Assembly: GCA_022616375.1 (NCBI GenBank)
Contig: JAKEEW010000859.1
Location: forward strand, 1-36,654
Direction of reading: 5' to 3'
Length of the DNA: 36,654 nt
Source: Sporichthyaceae bacterium
GTDB taxonomy: Bacteria > Actinomycetota > Actinomycetes > JAKEEW01
The translations under genes and the position numbers were made by a program. The notes beneath the pieces were generated by a model. The model ran no database searches and was not told the DNA's origin. It saw only the letters and a list, made by a program, of their open reading frames with translations. Shown here piece after piece: positions 18,090 to 27,103 of the stretch (positions are counted from its first letter, which is position 1; the number at the start of each line of letters is the position of its first letter).

Positions 18090-19601
18090 TCAGCCCAAGG
18101 CGGCGAGCTTCGGCCAGAGTGCCGACCATGGTTCGCGCAGGCTCCGGCAGATCCAGATCCGAGTGCCGTCCTCGTCGTTCTCGATCCCGTGCGGGGTGTC
18201 GATCCGGGTCGCCAGCGTGCTGTCCGCGCAGAACGTGTCCAGTCGCTGCGGGCGGTACCCGACCACGATCACCGGACCGGTGGCGGTGTCCGGCGGCGGG
18301 CCCCAGGTGGTGTACGCGTTGTGCCCGCTGTAGGCGTGGGGCAGCCCGTAGTCGGCACCGAACCGGTCGATCGCGCCGGCCTCGCCGTAGTTGCCGGTCA
18401 GGATCGTCGCGCTGGTGCCGTCCGGGAGGGTGTCCCTGACCTCGGCGACCGCGGTCACCAGCTGCGGCCAGCCGACCGTCTCCAGCCCGTCGTAGTTGAT
18501 CCAGGCTTGCGGGGTGTTCGGCAGCCAGGACAGCGGCCACAGCGGTAGGGCAATGCCGATCGAGAACGCGGCGTTGACCGCGACCGCGGCACCGACCAGC
18601 GCGCTCCGGCGCCGGGTCTGGCCGGGAGCCAGCCAGCGTTCGACCGCGACCGCGCCGGCGCCGAACAGCACCGGGGCCAGGCCGAGGGAGTAGTACGGCT
18701 TGCCGCCGGACACCAGCACCAGGCCGAGCACGATCAGGTAGGCCCAGCCGAGGCTGCGGAACGGCCGGGCCTGCGGGGTGTGCAGCAGCCGCACCAGCCC
18801 GGCCACCATGATTGCCGCAATCGGTGGCCCGACCAGCACGAGCTGGAACGGGATCGCGCCGAGCCGGCCGCCGAACTCGCCTTGGCTGGAGATCTCCCCG
18901 GCCATGTCTAGCTGCGGCCAGCCGTTCGCGGCCTGCCAGATCAGGTTCGGTAGCCAGATCAGCAGGGCCAGCCCGGCGCCGGCATACGGCCAGATCGTGC
19001 GCAGCACATCGCGCGGGCCGGCGATCAGCAGGCCGCCGATCAGGCCGACTCCGACCAGGAGCAGCACGTACTTGTTCCACAGCCCGACCCCGAGCACCGC
19101 GCCCATGACCAGCCAGAGCCGCTGGTTCCCGGTGCGCAGCCAGCGCAGCAGCAGCCAGCTCAGCAGCATCGCGAACAGCAGGTCGAACGTGGTGGTGCTG
19201 AGCATGTGCGAGCTGACCAGCACTAGTCCGGCGCCGGCCCAGCACCCGGCGGCCACCAGCTGCGCGGTTCGGCCGCCGCCGAGCTCGCGTGCGAGCATCC
19301 CGGCCAGCAGCACCATCGCGACCGCTGCCAGCGTGCTGGGTAACCGCAACATCACCAGCGAGTCGCCGAACAACCAGGACATCAGCCGGGCCAGCGCGGG
19401 GGTCAGCGGTGGCTGGTCGATGTAACCCCAGTCCAGATGCCGGCCCGCGGTCAGGAAGTACAGCTCGTCCCGGTGGTAGCCGTACTGCCCGCTGACCAGC
19501 AGCAGCATCAGCCCGGTCCCGCCGGCGACGATCGACAGCGGCCGCCACGCAACCGGCGGCCGATCGTCGGTGCTTGCGTCCCGCTCTGCTCCGGTTGACA
19601 C
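18090..19601 (-). CDS. GT39/ArnT-like membrane glycosyltransferase
   Basis: 503 aa, many TM helices, N-terminal YHRDELYFLTAGRHLDWGYIDQPPLTPALARL motif typical of PMT/GT39-like proteins. Confidence 0.85.
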   Translation of the reverse strand: MSTGAERDASTDDRPPVAWRPLSIVAGGTGLMLLLVSGQYGYHRDELYFLTAGRHLDWGYIDQPPLTPALARLMSWLFGDSLVMLRLPSTLAAVAMVLLAGMLARELGGGRTAQLVAAGCWAGAGLVLVSSHMLSTTTFDLLFAMLLSWLLLRWLRTGNQRLWLVMGAVLGVGLWNKYVLLLVGVGLIGGLLIAGPRDVLRTIWPYAGAGLALLIWLPNLIWQAANGWPQLDMAGEISSQGEFGGRLGAIPFQLVLVGPPIAAIMVAGLVRLLHTPQARPFRSLGWAYLIVLGLVLVSGGKPYYSLGLAPVLFGAGAVAVERWLAPGQTRRRSALVGAAVAVNAAFSIGIALPLWPLSWLPNTPQAWINYDGLETVGWPQLVTAVAEVRDTLPDGTSATILTGNYGEAGAIDRFGADYGLPHAYSGHNAYTTWGPPPDTATGPVIVVGYRPQRLDTFCADSTLATRIDTPHGIENDEDGTRIWICRSLREPWSALWPKLAALG

Positions 19602-19673
19602 GGCACGCCAGCCTAGTGATCACCGACCGTCCGCGAACAGGTACGGCGGCGAAACATCCGCCGCCGACCCCTC

Positions 19674-19756
19674 GCCAAGATCGCCGTTTCCATGATTTGT
19701 TGTAACGGCGACCTGCATGTTCGCGCCTATGCAATCATGGAAACGGCGATCTTGGC
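19674..19756. repeat. perfect 24-bp inverted repeat with 35-nt loop between divergent genes
   Basis: GCCAAGATCGCCGTTTCCATGATT (19674-19697) and AATCATGGAAACGGCGATCTTGGC (19733-19756); nested TGCAT/ATGCA; CCCTC/GAGGG pairing extends outward past a 2-nt bulge. Confidence 0.97.
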
Positions 19757-19800
19757 CGGAGGGACCCGACGGACTGCTTGCTGCGCCGTACGATCGCGGC

Positions 19801-21372
19801 ATGGCCAGAGAATCCGAGTCCGGGCTGCCGATCGAGCCGGTGTACACCCCGGATGCGCTCGCTGGCTGGGATCCCGACACCAAGCTCGGCACGCCCGGCA
19901 AGTATCCGTACACCCGGGGCGTGTATCCGAGCATGTACACCGGGCGGCCCTGGACGATGCGGCAGTACGCCGGCTTTGGCACCGCGGCCGAGTCCAACCG
20001 GCGCTACCACCAGCTGCTCTCGCACGGCACGCATGGCCTGTCGGTCGCGTTCGACCTGCCGACCCAGATGGGTTACGACTCCGACGCTCCGATCGCACAC
20101 GGCGAGGTCGGCAAGGTCGGGGTGGCGATCGACTCGGTCCAGGACATGCGGGTGCTGCTGGACCGGATCCCGCTCGACCAGGTCTCCACCTCGATGACGA
20201 TCAACGCACCGGCCGCCGTGCTGTTGCTGCTGTACCAGCTGGTCGGCGAGGAGCAGGGGGTGCCGGGGAGCAAGCTGTCCGGCACGATCCAGAACGACGT
20301 GCTCAAGGAGTACATCGCCCGCGGCACCTACATCTACCCGCCCAAGGAGTCGCTGCGCCTGATCACCGACACGTTCCGGTATTGCCGCAGCGAGATCCCG
20401 AGGTGGAACACGATCTCGATCTCCGGCTACCACATGGCCGAGGCCGGTGCGACGCCGGTGCAGGAGGTCGCGTTCACGCTGGCCAACGGCATCGAGTACA
20501 TCCGGGCCGCGATCGCGGCCGGGCAGGATGTGGACGAGTTTGCCCCGCGCCTGGCGTTCTTCTTCGTCGCCCGGACCACGCTGCTCGAAGAGGTAGCGAA
20601 GTTCCGCGCGGCCCGCCGGATCTGGGCCGAGATCATGCGCACGGAGTTCGGCGCCACGAACCCCAAGTCGCAGATGTTGCGGTTCCACACCCAGACCGCG
20701 GGTGTCCAGCTCACCGCCCAGCAGCCGGAGGTCAACCTGATCCGGGTTGCCGTTCAGGCGCTCGGTGCGGTGTTCGGTGGGACCCAGAGCCTGCACACCA
20801 ACTCCTATGACGAGGCCATCGCGCTGCCGACCGAGAAGGCCGCGCGGCTCGCGCTGCGCACCCAGCAGGTGCTCGCGCACGAGACCGACGTCACCGCGAC
20901 CGTCGACCCGTTCGCCGGGTCGTACGCGATCGAGTCGATGACCGATGAGCTGGAGACCGCGGCCCGCGACCTGATGGGCAAGGTGACCGAGCTTGGCGGT
21001 GCGGTTGCCGCGATCGAGCACGGTTTCCAGAAGGCCGAGATCGAGCGCAGCGCCTACGAGATCGCCCAGTCCATCGACGCCGGCGAGCGGGTCGTGGTCG
21101 GGGTGAACAAGTACGCGCTGGCCGAGGAGGAGCCGTACGAGCCGCTGCGGGTAGATCCGACCATCGAGGAACAGCAGGTCAAACGGCTGGCGTCGCTGCG
21201 CGCCGAGCGGGACGGCGGCGCGGTCCGGCACGCGCTCGACCAGCTGAGGACGGCCGCGGAGGGCGCGGACAACGTGCTGTTCCCGGCCAAGCAGGCGCTC
21301 GCCGCGCGGGCCACGGTCGGCGAGGTGTGCGATGCGCTGCGCGACGTGTGGGGCGTCTACCGACCGAAGTAG
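19801..21372 (+). CDS. methylmalonyl-CoA mutase-family large (alpha) subunit
   Basis: [83 protein letters not shown]; no B12-binding domain at the C-terminus. Confidence 0.92.
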   Translation: MARESESGLPIEPVYTPDALAGWDPDTKLGTPGKYPYTRGVYPSMYTGRPWTMRQYAGFGTAAESNRRYHQLLSHGTHGLSVAFDLPTQMGYDSDAPIAHGEVGKVGVAIDSVQDMRVLLDRIPLDQVSTSMTINAPAAVLLLLYQLVGEEQGVPGSKLSGTIQNDVLKEYIARGTYIYPPKESLRLITDTFRYCRSEIPRWNTISISGYHMAEAGATPVQEVAFTLANGIEYIRAAIAAGQDVDEFAPRLAFFFVARTTLLEEVAKFRAARRIWAEIMRTEFGATNPKSQMLRFHTQTAGVQLTAQQPEVNLIRVAVQALGAVFGGTQSLHTNSYDEAIALPTEKAARLALRTQQVLAHETDVTATVDPFAGSYAIESMTDELETAARDLMGKVTELGGAVAAIEHGFQKAEIERSAYEIAQSIDAGERVVVGVNKYALAEEEPYEPLRVDPTIEEQQVKRLASLRAERDGGAVRHALDQLRTAAEGADNVLFPAKQALAARATVGEVCDALRDVWGVYRPK

Positions 21373-21383
21373 GCAGGGTCACC

Positions 21384-21409
21384 GGCCGGCGATGTATATC
21401 GCATCGGCC
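21384..21409 (+). terminator. possible terminator hairpin after mutase gene
   Basis: GGCCG-GCGAT-gtat-ATCGC-at-CGGCC, 10 bp with a 2-nt bulge, 12 nt past the stop; no U tract. Confidence 0.4.
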
Positions 21410-21504
21410 AGAATTCCAGGCACTCGTCTGCCAGAGTGATCGTTGACCGATAAGAGAGTGCTCACGGCAATCAAACGAGTGCATTCCGTAGGGAAAGACA
21501 GGCA

Positions 21505-22575
21505 GTGGCGATCAATCAGGCTCGGGCCGGCGAGCGCACCATCCGGCCGGACGACGAGAGCCGATTGGGGCGATCCGGGCGGGCCGATTCAGTGCCAGGC
21601 TGGCGGTCCAGACGGTTACGACGGTTGCGCGCCGCGATCACGATTGCGATCGCACTCGCGCTGGCCATACTTCCGCCCTGGATCAGTCCCGACGCGGTCA
21701 ATGTGCAGATGGGTTTGCTGCTCGGTCTGCTCGGCTTGTGCGCCGGCCTACTCGTCGAGCAATACCTCCGCTACGAGGATCTGGCGGACGCGGTCCGAAG
21801 CAGTGCGGAGGAGGGCTCACGCATCGGTTCCAGCGAGATCGCCGGCGAGCTGTCGAAGCTGACTCCGCTGGTGGGCGTCCCGGACGCGTGCTGGGAGCTG
21901 ATCGAGGCAGTCGCGCGGGACTGGAAGCGCATAGACCGGCACGGCGACGTGCCGTTCTTCCGGGAGATCCGGGGCGGATTCGCCGATGAGTTCATCGATC
22001 GAATGGACAAGCTTGCCGCCGGTGCGATCACCGTGGGAATTGGCAGTCCGGCCACGTTCCGGGCGAGTTCGCTTGCTGGCCTGCTGACCTATCGAACCGT
22101 CACTATCGGCAGCCTGGACTTCTGGACCAAGGAGTTCGCGCACGACTACCTGCAGGCGCAGCGGCGCGCGATCGCGGATGGCCTGGTTATCGACCGGATA
22201 TTCGTCTTCTTCGAGTCGGAGCTGGCCACCGCCCGGGAGGTTGTGGTGGCGCACGCCAAGATCGGAGTTCGGGTCTCGGTCGTTATCCGCGACCTGGTCA
22301 AGCGGCGGGATCTGGGACATCTCATCGAGCGCGGTCTGGCCGAATACAGCGGTGGCATCAAGATGCTCGTCCAACTCGAGGCCAGTGCCGGCGGCGATGA
22401 CGTCGACAACGAACGGTTGTCCATCGCCCCGGCCGACATCGCGCGTGCCGAGGAGAGCCTGCGCGTGCTCCGGCACTACGCCTCGAAGATCGAAAAGATT
22501 TATGGGAACGAGATCTTGCTGGAGATTCACCCGCCGGACGGGCCGCCAGGGCCGCGCGGGCCGGCCTCAGGGTAG
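21505..22575 (+). CDS. uncharacterised protein: N-terminal two-TM anchor plus possible PLD-like cytosolic domain
   Basis: 356 aa; TM1 AAITIAIALALAILPPWI, TM2 MGLLLGLLGLCAGLLVEQYL; later IDRIFVFFESELATAREVVVAHAKIGVRVSVVIRDLVKR; no HKD motif seen. Confidence 0.6.
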   Translation: MAINQARAGERTIRPDDESRLGRSGRADSVPGWRSRRLRRLRAAITIAIALALAILPPWISPDAVNVQMGLLLGLLGLCAGLLVEQYLRYEDLADAVRSSAEEGSRIGSSEIAGELSKLTPLVGVPDACWELIEAVARDWKRIDRHGDVPFFREIRGGFADEFIDRMDKLAAGAITVGIGSPATFRASSLAGLLTYRTVTIGSLDFWTKEFAHDYLQAQRRAIADGLVIDRIFVFFESELATAREVVVAHAKIGVRVSVVIRDLVKRRDLGHLIERGLAEYSGGIKMLVQLEASAGGDDVDNERLSIAPADIARAEESLRVLRHYASKIEKIYGNEILLEIHPPDGPPGPRGPASG

Positions 22576-22818
22576 CCGGCCAAGGCCGCTCGGCGGGGCA
22601 TCGGCTGCCGCTGTGCAGGGACCCATGGCTTTGGGCATCCGGCCAGGTCAGGACAGCTTTGCCGACGAGCCCGAGTGGTAGCCCGATGCGACCTGCCAGC
22701 CGGATTAACCGGCCTGCCGTTCTTCTGGCGAAATCTGAGTGTTTGGTGACCGCATGGCGAGGGGTATAACTGAGAGTCTTGGCCCCAGAGGTCGCGCGGT
22801 GCCCTTACCATCTGAACC

Positions 22819-24018
22819 GTGACCTTGACCACCACGCTCACGACAGAGCTGTCTCAGCGCTTCAAGGCATACGCCGACGAGCTCGTCGAGCTCCGTCGCG
22901 ACCTGCACGCCCACCCTGAGCTGGCAAGAGCTGAGGTCAGGACCACGAGGCTGATCAGGGAGCGGCTGGAGTCGGTAGGACTGAAGTGTCGGGTGTTTCC
23001 GGGTGGCACTGGTCTGGTCTGCGAGATCGGCTCGTCCGGTCGGACGGTAGCGCTGCGTGGTGACATCGACGCCCTTCCGATCCAAGACGAGAAGAACGTC
23101 CCATATCGGTCCACCGTCGACGGTGTCTCGCATGCCTGCGGGCATGACGTGCACTCCACCGTGCTGCTCGGCGCCGGCCTGATTTGTGCCGACCTGGACC
23201 GCGAGGGACTGCTTCCCGGCCGGGTCAGGTTGGTGTTCCAGCCCGCCGAGGAAGCGTTGTCCGGAGGTGCGCTCGACGTCATCGAAGCGGACGGGATCGA
23301 CGAGGTCGACGTGATCTTCGCCTTGCACTGCGACCCGGGCACGGATGTCGGGCAGGTCGGCATCCGATCCGGCGCGATCACGGCGGCCTGCGACAAGGTC
23401 TGTGTCCGGTTGGCCGGCCCGGGTGGGCACACCGCGCGACCGCACCTGACCTCGGACCTGGTGTACGCGCTGAGCAAGATTGCCACGGACTTGCCCGCGG
23501 CACTGAGCCGGCGAGTCGACCCGCGCCACGGATTGTCGCTGGTGTGGGGTCGCATCGTCGCCGGCACCGCCCCGAACGTCATCCCCCAGGCCGGCGAGCT
23601 GGAGGGCACCCTGCGGTGCCTGGAACTTGCGGCCTGGGAAGAGGCCCCCGAGCTGATCTCTCAGCTGATCGAGGACCTGGCCACCTCCTATGTCGCGAAG
23701 GTAGAGATCGACTACCAGCGTGGCGTCCCCCCAGTGGTGAACAACTCCCGCTGTGTGGACTGGATCGAGCAGGCCGCGGTCGAGGAGCTCGGCGTCGGTG
23801 CGGTCGTGCTGGCCGAGCAGAGCCTCGGCGGCGAAGACTTCGCCTGGTATCTGCGCGACGTTCGTGGCGCGCTTGCCCGGCTTGGCGTTCGGACGCCTGG
23901 CGACCCGATTAGGCGGGATTTGCACCAGGGCCGGTTCGACGTGGACGAGCGCGCCATCGGCATCGGGGTTCGCGTTACCGTCGCGACCGCGTTGCGCGCG
24001 CTTGTCAGCCTGGGCTGA
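22819..24018 (+). CDS. M20-family amidohydrolase
   Basis: LRRDLHAHPELA, RGDIDALPIQDE, SHACGHDVHSTVLLGAG, FQPAEEALSGG motifs of the M20D/hippurate hydrolase group. Confidence 0.9.
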   Translation: MTLTTTLTTELSQRFKAYADELVELRRDLHAHPELARAEVRTTRLIRERLESVGLKCRVFPGGTGLVCEIGSSGRTVALRGDIDALPIQDEKNVPYRSTVDGVSHACGHDVHSTVLLGAGLICADLDREGLLPGRVRLVFQPAEEALSGGALDVIEADGIDEVDVIFALHCDPGTDVGQVGIRSGAITAACDKVCVRLAGPGGHTARPHLTSDLVYALSKIATDLPAALSRRVDPRHGLSLVWGRIVAGTAPNVIPQAGELEGTLRCLELAAWEEAPELISQLIEDLATSYVAKVEIDYQRGVPPVVNNSRCVDWIEQAAVEELGVGAVVLAEQSLGGEDFAWYLRDVRGALARLGVRTPGDPIRRDLHQGRFDVDERAIGIGVRVTVATALRALVSLG

Positions 24019-24330
24019 CGCCCCACCCCACCCTGCAGCCCTCGCCGTGCTCTCGGCGACGGCCCGGGATCCGGCGCGCCGATTGGCCCGGTGTTGCAGT
24101 CAGATCAATTCGGCTGAAGCCGTCGCGACCTGCATTCCTGCAGTGCGTAGACTGACGCTGCCCGCCGCCGGCTAGGTGAGGCCCGGGGGTGGCTAGATGA
24201 TCAGCAGGATTCGTAACGATCGGGTAGCGGGCGTTCGGCCGGTATCAACATCGCCGGTCAGCAGGGCTTAACCTGAGCCAGTTTCCCGCGCCGGTCGAGA
24301 AGCGCGGATGCTCCGTGGAAGGAGACCCAC

Positions 24331-25392
24331 TTGCGTCGGGTAATGAAACTCGCACCGGCCGTACTTGCCGGTGTTCTACTAATGAGTGCGTGCGGGGGCG
24401 ATGACGAAACCCCGTCGCCGGGCGCTACCGGCTCGCCCACTGGGGCGACGAGCAATCTTAAGGTAGGCCTGGCTTACGACATTGGCGGCCGTGGCGACCA
24501 GTCGTTCAACGACTCCGCCGCTGCCGGCCTGGACAAGTCCAAGACGGACTTCGGCATCTCCGAGGACAACGTCAACGAGCTCGAGGCCAGCGCGGGCGAG
24601 ACGGACGCCCAGAAGGAGGAGCGGCTGCGCCAGCTCGCCGAGGGCGGCTACAACCCCATCATCGCGGTTGGGTTCGCGTACTCCGGCCCGGTGGCAGCGG
24701 TCGCGCCGGACTTCCCCGAGGTCAAGTTCGCCATTATCGACGATGCGGTGGCCACCGGCCCGAACATCGCCAACCTTACGTTCGCCGAGCACGAGGGCTC
24801 GTACCTGGTCGGTGTTGCGGCAGCGCTGAAGTCGACGGCCAACCACATCGGGTTCGTCGGCGGCGTGCAGGTGCCGCTGATCGCCAAGTTCGAGGCCGGC
24901 TTCAAGGCGGGCGCCGAAGCGGCCAAGCCGGGTATTCAGGTTGACACCACGTACCTGACCCAGCCGCCGGACTTCACCGGCTTCAACGACGCGGCCAAGG
25001 GCCAGACGGCGGCGGACGGCATGTTCGACGCCGGCGCGGACGTGGTTTACCACGCCGCAGGTGGTTCCGGTGGTGGCGTGTTCAACGCGGCCACCGAGGC
25101 CGGCGAGGGCAAGTGGGCCATCGGTGTCGACTCTGACCAGGCACTAACTGCTGACCCCGCGGTCCGCGACGTCATCCTGACCTCGATGATCAAGCGAGTT
25201 GACACCGCCGTCTACGAGTTCATCAAGAGCGTGAATACCAACGCGTTCAAGGCGGGCGAGACGGTCTTCGGCCTCAGCTCCGACGGGGTGGGCTACTCCA
25301 CCACCGGCGGGCACGTCGACGACATCGCGGCCCAGCTCGAGGATTACAAGGCAAAGATCATCAGCGGCGAGATCACCGTTCCGTCCAGCTAA
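24331..25392 (+). CDS. BMP-family ABC transporter substrate-binding lipoprotein (nucleoside type)
   Basis: Lipobox LLMSAC, DIGGRGDQSFNDSAAAGL, VGFAYSGPVAAVAPDFPEVKFAIID; TTG start with ggaaggag upstream. Confidence 0.93.
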   Translation: MRRVMKLAPAVLAGVLLMSACGGDDETPSPGATGSPTGATSNLKVGLAYDIGGRGDQSFNDSAAAGLDKSKTDFGISEDNVNELEASAGETDAQKEERLRQLAEGGYNPIIAVGFAYSGPVAAVAPDFPEVKFAIIDDAVATGPNIANLTFAEHEGSYLVGVAAALKSTANHIGFVGGVQVPLIAKFEAGFKAGAEAAKPGIQVDTTYLTQPPDFTGFNDAAKGQTAADGMFDAGADVVYHAAGGSGGGVFNAATEAGEGKWAIGVDSDQALTADPAVRDVILTSMIKRVDTAVYEFIKSVNTNAFKAGETVFGLSSDGVGYSTTGGHVDDIAAQLEDYKAKIISGEITVPSS

Positions 25393-25400
25393 TGATCGCT

Positions 25401-25438
25401 TGGGCCCGGGGAGTCGCGATAGCGTCTCCCCGGGCCCA
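25401..25438 (+). terminator. strong hairpin between substrate-binding gene and ABC ATPase gene (attenuator/processing site candidate)
   Basis: TGGGCCCGGGGAG-tCGCgataGCGt-CTCCCCGGGCCCA: 13-bp perfect arms plus inner CGC/GCG with GATA loop; no U tract. Confidence 0.75.
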
Positions 25439-25480
25439 GGGCGTTGCCGAGTCATGCTGCGAGCTCTTTGTTGCTAAGGA

Positions 25481-27103
25481 GTGTGCGCCATTAGTGAAGT
25501 GAGCACTCCAGCGGCGGCACCGCCCGCTACATCGGCCGTCGAGCTGCACGGCATCACCAAGCGCTTTCCCGGGGTAGTCGCCAACCGGGACATCGACATC
25601 ATGGTTCAGCGCGGTCATGTGCACGCGATTGTCGGAGAGAACGGCGCCGGCAAGTCGACCCTGATGAAGATCCTCTACGGCATGCTCAAGCCGGACGAGG
25701 GCCAGATCGTCGTCAACGGCGAGAAGGTCGCATTCCACAGCCCGGCAGACGCGATCGCGGCCGGCATCGGCATGGTGCACCAACACTTCATGCTGGCCGA
25801 CAACCTCACCGTGCTCGAAAACGTGGTCCTCGGAAGCGAGCCGCGCGGACCGATGGGCCGGCTCGACTTCGATACCGCGCGCCGCCGGATCAAGGAGTTG
25901 TCCGACGCGTACGGGCTGGACGTGCACCCGGACAACTTGGTCGAGGAGCTCGGTGTCGGTCACCGGCAACGGGTCGAGATCCTCAAGGTGCTCTACCGCG
26001 GCGCCCGCACCCTGATCCTGGACGAGCCGACCGCCGTGCTGGTCCCGCAGGAGGTCGACGAGCTGTTCGACAACCTGCGCGAGCTCAAGTCCGAGGGCCT
26101 GACCGTCATCTTCATCTCGCACAAGCTCGACGAGGTGCTCGCGGTCGCGGACGAGATCACCGTCATCCGGCGCGGCACCACGGTGGCAACCGTGCTGCCC
26201 GGCGACGTGACCGCGCGCGACCTCGCTGAGCTGATGGTCGGTAGCGAACTGCCCACTCCGGAAACCCGCGAGTCCACCGTCACCGACATTCCGGTACTCA
26301 CGGTCAGCGGACTAACCCTGGCCGTCGGGAGCACGCGAGCCTCTGGCGGCTCCGCGAAGCTGTACATGGACACCTTGCTGGACCCCAACAAGGGTCGCCT
26401 GCTCATTGACGACGTGACGTTCACCATTCACAGCGGCGAGGTGCTCGGCATCGCCGGCGTCGAGGGCAACGGCCAGGCCGAGCTGGTCGAGAGCATCATG
26501 GGGATGCGGTCGCCGGCATCCGGGCGGATCGTCCTCGGCGATCGCGACATCACCCACTGGTCCACCCGGGACCGGCGCGAGGCCGGCATCGGCTACATCC
26601 CCGAGGACCGGACCCGGCACGGGCTGCTGCTCGAGGGACGGCTCTGGGAGAACCGGATGCTCGGCCACCAGACCCAGTCGCCCAACGTCCGCGGCCCGTG
26701 GATCGACCGAGGCGGTGCGCGGGCCGACACCGACCGGATCGTGCGCGAGTTCGACGTGCGGACCCCGGGCATCGAGGTGACCGCCTCGTCGCTGTCCGGT
26801 GGCAACCAGCAGAAGCTCATCGTCGGGCGGGAGATGAGCGGTAACCCGCGGGTGCTCATCGCCGCCCACCCGACCCGGGGCGTCGATGTCGGTGCCCAGG
26901 CGGCGATCTGGGATCAGCTGCGCGCCGCGCGCGCGAACGGCCTGGCTGTCCTGCTCATCTCGGCAGATCTCGACGAGCTCATCGGCCTGTCCGATTCGCT
27001 GCGGGTGATCCTGCGGGGCCGGCTGGTGGCCGAGGCCGACCCGAGCACCGTCACGCCCGAGGAGTTGGGATCCGCCATGACCGGTGCGGGAGCGCAGGCA
27101 TGA
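25481..27103 (+). CDS. ABC transporter ATP-binding protein, two NBDs (nucleoside type)
   Basis: GENGAGKST, LILDEPTAVL, second NBD GVEGNGQAELVESIMG and LSGGNQQKLIVGREM. Confidence 0.94.
   Translation: MCAISEVSTPAAAPPATSAVELHGITKRFPGVVANRDIDIMVQRGHVHAIVGENGAGKSTLMKILYGMLKPDEGQIVVNGEKVAFHSPADAIAAGIGMVHQHFMLADNLTVLENVVLGSEPRGPMGRLDFDTARRRIKELSDAYGLDVHPDNLVEELGVGHRQRVEILKVLYRGARTLILDEPTAVLVPQEVDELFDNLRELKSEGLTVIFISHKLDEVLAVADEITVIRRGTTVATVLPGDVTARDLAELMVGSELPTPETRESTVTDIPVLTVSGLTLAVGSTRASGGSAKLYMDTLLDPNKGRLLIDDVTFTIHSGEVLGIAGVEGNGQAELVESIMGMRSPASGRIVLGDRDITHWSTRDRREAGIGYIPEDRTRHGLLLEGRLWENRMLGHQTQSPNVRGPWIDRGGARADTDRIVREFDVRTPGIEVTASSLSGGNQQKLIVGREMSGNPRVLIAAHPTRGVDVGAQAAIWDQLRAARANGLAVLLISADLDELIGLSDSLRVILRGRLVAEADPSTVTPEELGSAMTGAGAQA

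Noticed and set aside
17950-19734. 594-aa minus-strand ORF overlapping the glycosyltransferase in another frame
   Set aside because: Arg/Ala/Asp-rich alternate-frame translation of the GT39 gene; not membrane-like and no motif.
22699-22713. GCCGG-ATTAA-CCGGC inverted repeat
   Set aside because: Only 5-bp GC-rich arms; expected by chance in this composition.
24004-24019. GTCAGCC-TG-GGCTGAC palindrome overlapping the M20 stop codon as a terminator
   Set aside because: Two-nt loop and short stem; likely incidental. The nearby TCGCCG/CGGCGA stem (24042-24059) is also too short to call.
24180-24330. Riboswitch upstream of the nucleoside ABC operon
   Set aside because: I could not recognise any purine, preQ1 or other known aptamer core; only short CAGCAGG repeats seen.
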